The notes under the pieces were generated by a model. The model ran no database searches. It saw only the letters and a program-made list of their open reading frames with translations, and was not told where the DNA came from. The position numbers and the translations under genes are program-made. Of a stretch of DNA of 26,640 bases, positions 23,080 to 26,640 are shown piece by piece. Source of the stretch: Streptomyces sp. MMG1533 (lineage in GTDB: Bacteria; Actinomycetota; Actinomycetes; Streptomycetales; Streptomycetaceae); NCBI RefSeq assembly GCF_001279775.1, contig NZ_LGDG01000212.1, positions 1 through 26,640 on the forward strand, read 5' to 3'. Position 1 is the stretch's first letter, and every line of letters starts with the position of its first letter.

Positions 23080-24243
23080 GTGCTCGACCTCGCTGCCCCG
23101 GCGTCCGCCCCGGCACACGATCCACGTCGGCGGGTCTCCGGCCGCCACGCCGCTCGCCGCGCACACGCCGCTCCCGAGGAACCAGGGCCGGTGCCGCGCC
23201 TCGCGGCACTGATACCGGCCCACAACGAGCAGGACCGCATCGCGGCCGCCATCCAGGGCCTGCGGAACCAGACCCGGCCCCCCGACCTCGTCGTGGTCGT
23301 CGCCGACAACTGCACCGACGACACCGCCCTGGTCGCCGCGGCCCACGGCGCCCAGGTCTTCCACACGCAGGGCAACGCCCACAGGAAGGCCGGCGCCCTC
23401 AACCAGGCCGTCGCCTGGATGCTGCCGCATCTGGACGACCGCGACCTGCTGCTGGTGCAGGACGCCGACACCGTGCTCAACCCCTGGTTCGCCGAGACCG
23501 CCCTCGCCACCTTCAACCGCAAGGTCGGCGCCATCGGCGGCGTCTTCTACGGCGAGCAGGGCGGCGGCTTCCTCGGCCTGCTCCAGCGCATGGAGTTCCA
23601 CCGCTACGCCTGGGAACTGGAACGCACCGGCGGCAAGGCGCAGGTCCTCACCGGCACCGGCACCATGTTCCGCGCCCGGGTGCTGCGCGAGGTGCGCGCC
23701 GCCCGCCGCGACGGGGTGATCGGCGGCGGCACGAGCTACTACAGCCTCGCCTCGCTCACCGAGGACGACGAGATCACCAAGGCGGTCAAGACCCTCGGCT
23801 ACCGCACCATGTCCCCGGCCGGCTGCGCGGTCACCACCGAGGTCATGCCCACCCTGGGCAAGTTGTGGCACCAGCGCCTGCGCTGGCAGCGCGGCGCCCT
23901 GGAGAACCTGCGCGACTACGGCTGGACCCGGGTCACCGCCCGCTACTTCGCCCAGCAGTTCCTGATGGGCTTCGGCGCGCTGTCCTTCCTCGTCTACCTG
24001 ACCTTCATGACCACGTACACGACGCTGTACGGCTGGCCCGGCTTCTCCCCGTTCTGGACCGCGATCGGCCTGATCTTCATGGTCGAGAAGACCGTCTCCG
24101 TACGCCGCGCCGGCCCCCGGGCCGTCCTGGTCGCGGCGCTGATGATCCCGGAGATGCTCTACGACCTGTTCCAGCACGCCGTTTTCTTCTCCTCACTGTG
24201 GGGCCTGCTGCGCCGCAGCGAGGAGAAGTGGGTGGCCACCTGA
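23080..24243 (+). CDS. Membrane-bound family 2 glycosyltransferase
   Basis: 387 aa from GTG 23080. The first 38 residues are Ala/Arg/Pro-rich and unconserved-looking, so a slightly later start is possible. The GT-A catalytic domain begins LAALIPAHNEQDRI and continues VVVVADNCTDDT, with DAD at 128-130 for metal and nucleotide sugar, GTGTMFRARVL, acceptor-site TEDDE (227-231) and the QRLRWQRG motif (265-272) of processive beta-glycosyltransferases. Three or so C-terminal helices (295-315, 320-336, 347-375) anchor it. It should polymerise or transfer a sugar at the cytoplasmic membrane. The NodC/PgaC/cellulose-synthase-like group is the nearest class, but the sugar is unknown. The 54-aa membrane peptide 62 bp downstream may be its partner. 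Confidence 0.9.
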   Translation: MLDLAAPASAPAHDPRRRVSGRHAARRAHAAPEEPGPVPRLAALIPAHNEQDRIAAAIQGLRNQTRPPDLVVVVADNCTDDTALVAAAHGAQVFHTQGNAHRKAGALNQAVAWMLPHLDDRDLLLVQDADTVLNPWFAETALATFNRKVGAIGGVFYGEQGGGFLGLLQRMEFHRYAWELERTGGKAQVLTGTGTMFRARVLREVRAARRDGVIGGGTSYYSLASLTEDDEITKAVKTLGYRTMSPAGCAVTTEVMPTLGKLWHQRLRWQRGALENLRDYGWTRVTARYFAQQFLMGFGALSFLVYLTFMTTYTTLYGWPGFSPFWTAIGLIFMVEKTVSVRRAGPRAVLVAALMIPEMLYDLFQHAVFFSSLWGLLRRSEEKWVAT

Positions 24244-24261
24244 ACCGCCCCCCACACACCA

Positions 24262-24285
24262 ACGCACGAACGCACGAACGCACGA
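24262..24285 (+). repeat. Three tandem copies of ACGCACGA
   Basis: A perfect 8-bp unit repeated three times in the spacer between the glycosyltransferase and the 54-aa peptide gene. Copy number may vary between strains. Confidence 0.9.
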
Positions 24286-24305
24286 CACCCACTAGGAGAA
24301 CGACC

Positions 24306-24470
24306 ATGTACGGAAGAGTGATCGGCGCCGGTTCCACCGGTGCGGGCGGTGCCACCCTGGCCGCCACCGGCCTGTGGATGAACAGCATGGCGCTGATGGT
24401 CGCGGCCACCACGCTGGCGGCCGCGGGCGTGGCCCTGTACAAGCTGGCACCCCGCCCGCGCCGCCGCTGA
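24306..24470 (+). CDS. 54-aa hydrophobic peptide, probable membrane partner of the glycosyltransferase
   Basis: MYGRVIGAGSTGAGG starts a Gly/Ala-rich 54-residue peptide. ATG 24306 is preceded by AGGAGA (24293-24298) 7 nt upstream, which fixes the start. Residues about 6-23 and 28-46 are hydrophobic (two short helices or a hairpin), followed by a basic tail, PRPRRR. Its position directly after a membrane glycosyltransferase and before a terminator suggests co-expression. No family was recognised. The good ribosome site and clean codon bias argue that it is real. Confidence 0.75.
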   Translation: MYGRVIGAGSTGAGGATLAATGLWMNSMALMVAATTLAAAGVALYKLAPRPRRR

Positions 24471-24549
24471 CCGCGGCGGCCGGGAGGCGGGCAGGAGGCG
24501 GCCATCACGGAACCTGTGGCACGACCTGCGGGATCGCGAGGCCGGGTTC

Positions 24550-24583
24550 GAGGGTGCGGGGAGAGATCGGTTCCCGCACCCTC
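24550..24583 (+). terminator. T-tailed intrinsic terminator
   Basis: A 13-bp stem (24550-24562 with 24571-24583, one G-U) and an 8-nt loop are followed by TTTCTGTCTTTCTG on the plus strand, a pyrimidine tail unusual for this genome. It closes the glycosyltransferase/peptide unit and can also serve the convergent cupin gene. Confidence 0.88.
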
Positions 24584-24605
24584 TTTCTGTCTTTCTGCAT
24601 GAGGG

Positions 24606-25001
24606 TCAGGCCAGCGCGTGGCCCGTGGTGGCATCCACATGGTCCGGTACGTCGTCGTGGCGGTCGCCGACGGTGGAGGTACCGGTCGGCTCGAGGACGA
24701 GGATCGCGGTCGGCGCCGGGGCGTACGGCTTGTGTTCGGTGCCGCGCGGAACCGTGAAGACGGAGCCCTTGGGGAGGACGACCGTGCGTTCGCCCTCCGT
24801 CTCCCGCAGGGAGATGTGCAGTTCGCCGTCGAGGACCAGGAAGAACTCGTCGGTGTGGTCGTGGACGTGCCAGAGGTGCTCGCCCTCGACCTTCGCGACG
24901 CGTACGTCGTAGTCGTTGACCGCGGTGACGATGCGGGGACTCCACAGGGCGGTGAAGGAGGCAAGGGCGGCGGACAGCGAGATGGGCTCCATCGGTTCCA
25001 T
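24606..25001 (-). CDS. Single-domain cupin protein
   Basis: 131 aa from ATG 25001 (ATG 24992 is an alternative, and neither has a clear ribosome site). Cupin motif 1 is complete: Gly40, His45, His47, Glu52 and Gly59 in GEHLWHVHDHTDEFFLVLDG. Motif 2 is GSVFTVPRGTEH with His90 as fourth ligand. It therefore should bind a divalent metal in a beta-barrel. Small proteins of this type may be dioxygenases, isomerases or sensors, and no substrate is evident. The gene is divergent, across 52 bp, from a GlxA-type AraC regulator, which is the obvious candidate regulator. Confidence 0.9.
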   Translation of the reverse strand: MEPMEPISLSAALASFTALWSPRIVTAVNDYDVRVAKVEGEHLWHVHDHTDEFFLVLDGELHISLRETEGERTVVLPKGSVFTVPRGTEHKPYAPAPTAILVLEPTGTSTVGDRHDDVPDHVDATTGHALA

Positions 25002-25053
25002 GGGCTCATCGTGCGGGGTGCCCGGGGCGCCACACGAGTGCTAGAAATCGCAT

Positions 25054-26046
25054 ATGCCGCAAGGATCCTCTCAGTCGCCCCACACGGTGGTGCTGCTCGT
25101 GGACGAGAACTCCAACCCGTTCGAGATGAGCTGCGCCATCGAGATCTTCGGGCTGCGCCGGCCCGAACTGGGCCGGGAGCTGTACGACTTCCGGCTGTGT
25201 GCCGCCGAGCCCGAGACCCGGATGCGGGACGGGTTCTTCACGCTCACCGGGGTCGCCGGGCTGGAGGCGGCCGAGGAGGCGGACACGCTGATCGTGCCGA
25301 ACCGGCCCGACACCGACGCGCCGCGTTCCCCGCGCGTGCTGGACGTCGTGCGCCGGGCGCATGCGCGGGGCGCCCGGCTCGTCGGCTTCTGCTCCGGCGC
25401 GTTCACCATCGCGGAGGCCGGGCTGCTGGACGGGCGCCGGGCGGCCTGTCACTGGATGTGGGCGGACGCCTTCCGGGCGCGTTTCCCGGGCGTACGCCTG
25501 GAGCCGGACGTCCTGTTCGTGGACGACGGCGACATCCTCACGGCGTCGGGCAGCGCCTCGGCGCTCGACCTCGGCCTGCACGTCGTACGGCGGGACCATG
25601 GCGCCGAGGTCGCCAACCACGTCTCCCGGCGCCTGGTGTTCGCCGCGCACCGGGACGGCGGGCAACGGCAGTTCGTGGAGCGGCCGGTGCCGGACGTGCC
25701 CGACGAGTCTCTCGGTCCGCTGCTCGCGTGGGCGCAGGAGCGGCTGGGGGAGCCACTGACGGTCGCGGACCTGGCGGCACGGGCGGCGGTGTCGCCGGCG
25801 ACCCTGCACCGGCGCTTCCGCGCCCAGCTCGGGACGACCCCGCTGGCCTGGCTGACGGGGGAGCGGGTGGCACTGGCGTGCCGGCTGATCGAGCGCGGGG
25901 AGGAACGGCTGGACGTGGTGGCCGAGAAGAGCGGCCTCGGGACGGCCGCGAACCTACGCGCGCGCGTGCGTCGCGAGACCGGACTCAGCCCGTCGGCCTA
26001 CCGGCGGCGTTTCGGCCCGCCTGCCGGGGAAGCGGTCATGGCATGA
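25054..26046 (+). CDS. GlxA-type AraC regulator with DJ-1/PfpI-like domain
   Basis: 330 aa, ATG 25054. The N-terminal class I amidotransferase-like domain (about 10-180) has VVLLVDENSNPFEM, the nucleophile elbow GFCSGAFTIAEAG with Cys113, and ACHWMWAD with His133, so the potential Cys-His pair is kept. The C-terminal AraC domain has two helix-turn-helix units, LTVADLAARAAVSPATLHRRF (235-255) and about 283-306, followed by GLSPSAYRRRF. Such proteins sense small molecules and activate divergent metabolic genes. The divergent cupin gene is the likely target. No Shine-Dalgarno is seen. TAGAAA lies 6 nt before the ATG, so the transcript may be leaderless. The stop overlaps the next start (ATGA). 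Confidence 0.94.
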   Translation: MPQGSSQSPHTVVLLVDENSNPFEMSCAIEIFGLRRPELGRELYDFRLCAAEPETRMRDGFFTLTGVAGLEAAEEADTLIVPNRPDTDAPRSPRVLDVVRRAHARGARLVGFCSGAFTIAEAGLLDGRRAACHWMWADAFRARFPGVRLEPDVLFVDDGDILTASGSASALDLGLHVVRRDHGAEVANHVSRRLVFAAHRDGGQRQFVERPVPDVPDESLGPLLAWAQERLGEPLTVADLAARAAVSPATLHRRFRAQLGTTPLAWLTGERVALACRLIERGEERLDVVAEKSGLGTAANLRARVRRETGLSPSAYRRRFGPPAGEAVMA

Positions 26047-26540
26047 GATTCCTCGTACGCGACCGGCTCCTTGGCATCGGTGACGACTACTGGATCGAGG
26101 ACGACCGCGGCAACAAGGTGTTCCTCGTCGACGGCAAGGCGATGCGGCTGCGGGACACCTTCGAGCTGAAGGACACGCAGGGGCACGTCCTGATCGACAT
26201 CCACCAGAAGATGCTCGCCCTGCGCGACACCATGGTGATCGAACGGGACGGCGAAACCCTCGCCCGCATCAAGCGCAAACGGCTCTCCCTGCTGCGCAAC
26301 CACTACCGCGTCTCCCTCGCCGACGGCAGCACCGAACTCGACGTCAGCGGCAAGATCCTCGACCGCGAGTTCGCCATCGAGTACGACGGCGAACTCCTGG
26401 CCGTCATCTCCCGACGCTGGCTGCACGTCCGCGAGACCTACGGCGTGGACGTCGTGCGCGAGGACGCGGACCCGGCACTCCTGATCGCGGTGGCGGTCTG
26501 CGTGATCCATCTCGCGGAGAAGGAACGGGAGGACGACTGA
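26043..26540 (+). CDS. LURP-one-related (tubby C-like) protein
   Basis: 165 aa. ATG 26043 overlaps the regulator stop in an ATGA, so translation is coupled. The sequence matches the LOR/DUF567 beta-barrel seen in plant LURP1 and bacterial YxjI: MRFLVRDRLLGIGDDYWIEDDRGNKVFLVDGKAMRLRDTFELKD, then ALRDTMVIERDGETLARIKRK and a C-terminal hydrophobic helix (LLIAVAVCVIHLAEKERED) that would fill the barrel, as in tubby C domains. The function in bacteria is unknown, with lipid or membrane association suggested by homology. Coupling to a GlxA-type regulator is unusual enough to note. Confidence 0.9.
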   Translation: MRFLVRDRLLGIGDDYWIEDDRGNKVFLVDGKAMRLRDTFELKDTQGHVLIDIHQKMLALRDTMVIERDGETLARIKRKRLSLLRNHYRVSLADGSTELDVSGKILDREFAIEYDGELLAVISRRWLHVRETYGVDVVREDADPALLIAVAVCVIHLAEKEREDD

Positions 26541-26601
26541 GAGCACCCACGTCTGCCCCGCCGGAGTGAGCAGACCGAACCCTGGGAGAGAACCGGTCGC
26601 G

Positions 26602-26630
26602 CTGCCCCGGGAGGGGGGGGGAGGGGGCAG
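26602..26630 (+). other. G-rich hairpin/quadruplex-prone segment
   Basis: CTGCCCC (26602-26608) pairs with GGGGCAG (26624-26630) around a loop containing nine consecutive G. The same G-runs could form a quadruplex. Being 62 bp after the last stop, it may be the terminator. CCCGGGAGG is repeated at 26606-26614 and 26632-26640, where the window ends. Confidence 0.55.
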
Positions 26631-26640
26631 TCCCGGGAGG

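Noticed and set aside
22934..23212. A 92-codon frame starting before and overlapping the glycosyltransferase start.
   Set aside because: It lacks a ribosome site, has a low-complexity Ser/Thr/Arg/Pro composition typical of a shifted frame, and overlaps the stronger glycosyltransferase frame.

Overview
The window looks like a core chromosomal segment of a Streptomyces or close relative. GC content is very high with strong third-position G/C bias. There are twin-arginine and Sec secretion signals typical of the group. A perfect copy of the Streptomyces ParB-binding site (parS, GTTTCACGTGAAAC) and a one-mismatch copy lie at and inside aspS. Known Streptomyces parS sites cluster around oriC, so the segment is probably within the origin-proximal arm. 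That placement rests on recall of the motif and was not searched.

Left part (1-4141): the tail of one secreted FG-GAP/VCBS repeat protein, a complete integrin-alpha-like FG-GAP protein, and a 788-aa secreted protein (repeat propeller, Ig-like segment, VCBS repeats). The 788-aa protein shares an almost identical 3' end with the truncated first gene. A bidirectional terminator closes the block.

Minus-strand block (4152-9594): an ACS-type major facilitator transporter, two tandem paralogous Tat-exported intradiol ring-cleavage dioxygenase-like proteins, and aspS. The dioxygenases carry a Pro/Thr/Gly insertion between the two halves of the metal site. Each is preceded by a related hairpin and a near-identical 26-bp promoter block, so the duplicated unit seems to be hairpin plus promoter plus gene. 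A third, lipoprotein, intradiol dioxygenase without the insertion is encoded at 18260-19129.

Middle (9750-19129): a PAS-GAF-PP2C-HATPase phosphatase/anti-sigma-type regulator, an AI-2E family transporter, an orphan Bro-N (phage antirepressor-like) gene containing a large internal inverted repeat, pirin, a divergent DHA2 drug exporter/TetR pair whose 128-bp intergenic region carries five phased operator-like repeats, an SseB-like protein, and the lipoprotein dioxygenase.

Right part (19257-26640): a large acyl-CoA dehydrogenase, an M18 aminopeptidase, a DUF6458-like small membrane protein, a membrane family-2 glycosyltransferase followed by a 54-aa membrane peptide, and a cupin protein divergent from a GlxA-type AraC regulator. 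That regulator is translationally coupled to a LURP-one-like protein.

No tRNA or rRNA gene, CRISPR array, insertion sequence or prophage was seen. The most distinctive content is the family of exported intradiol dioxygenases, lying near two cupin proteins (pirin and a single-domain cupin) and an organic-anion-type transporter. This hints at extracellular aromatic or lignin-derived compound oxidation, but the sequence alone does not prove a linked pathway.
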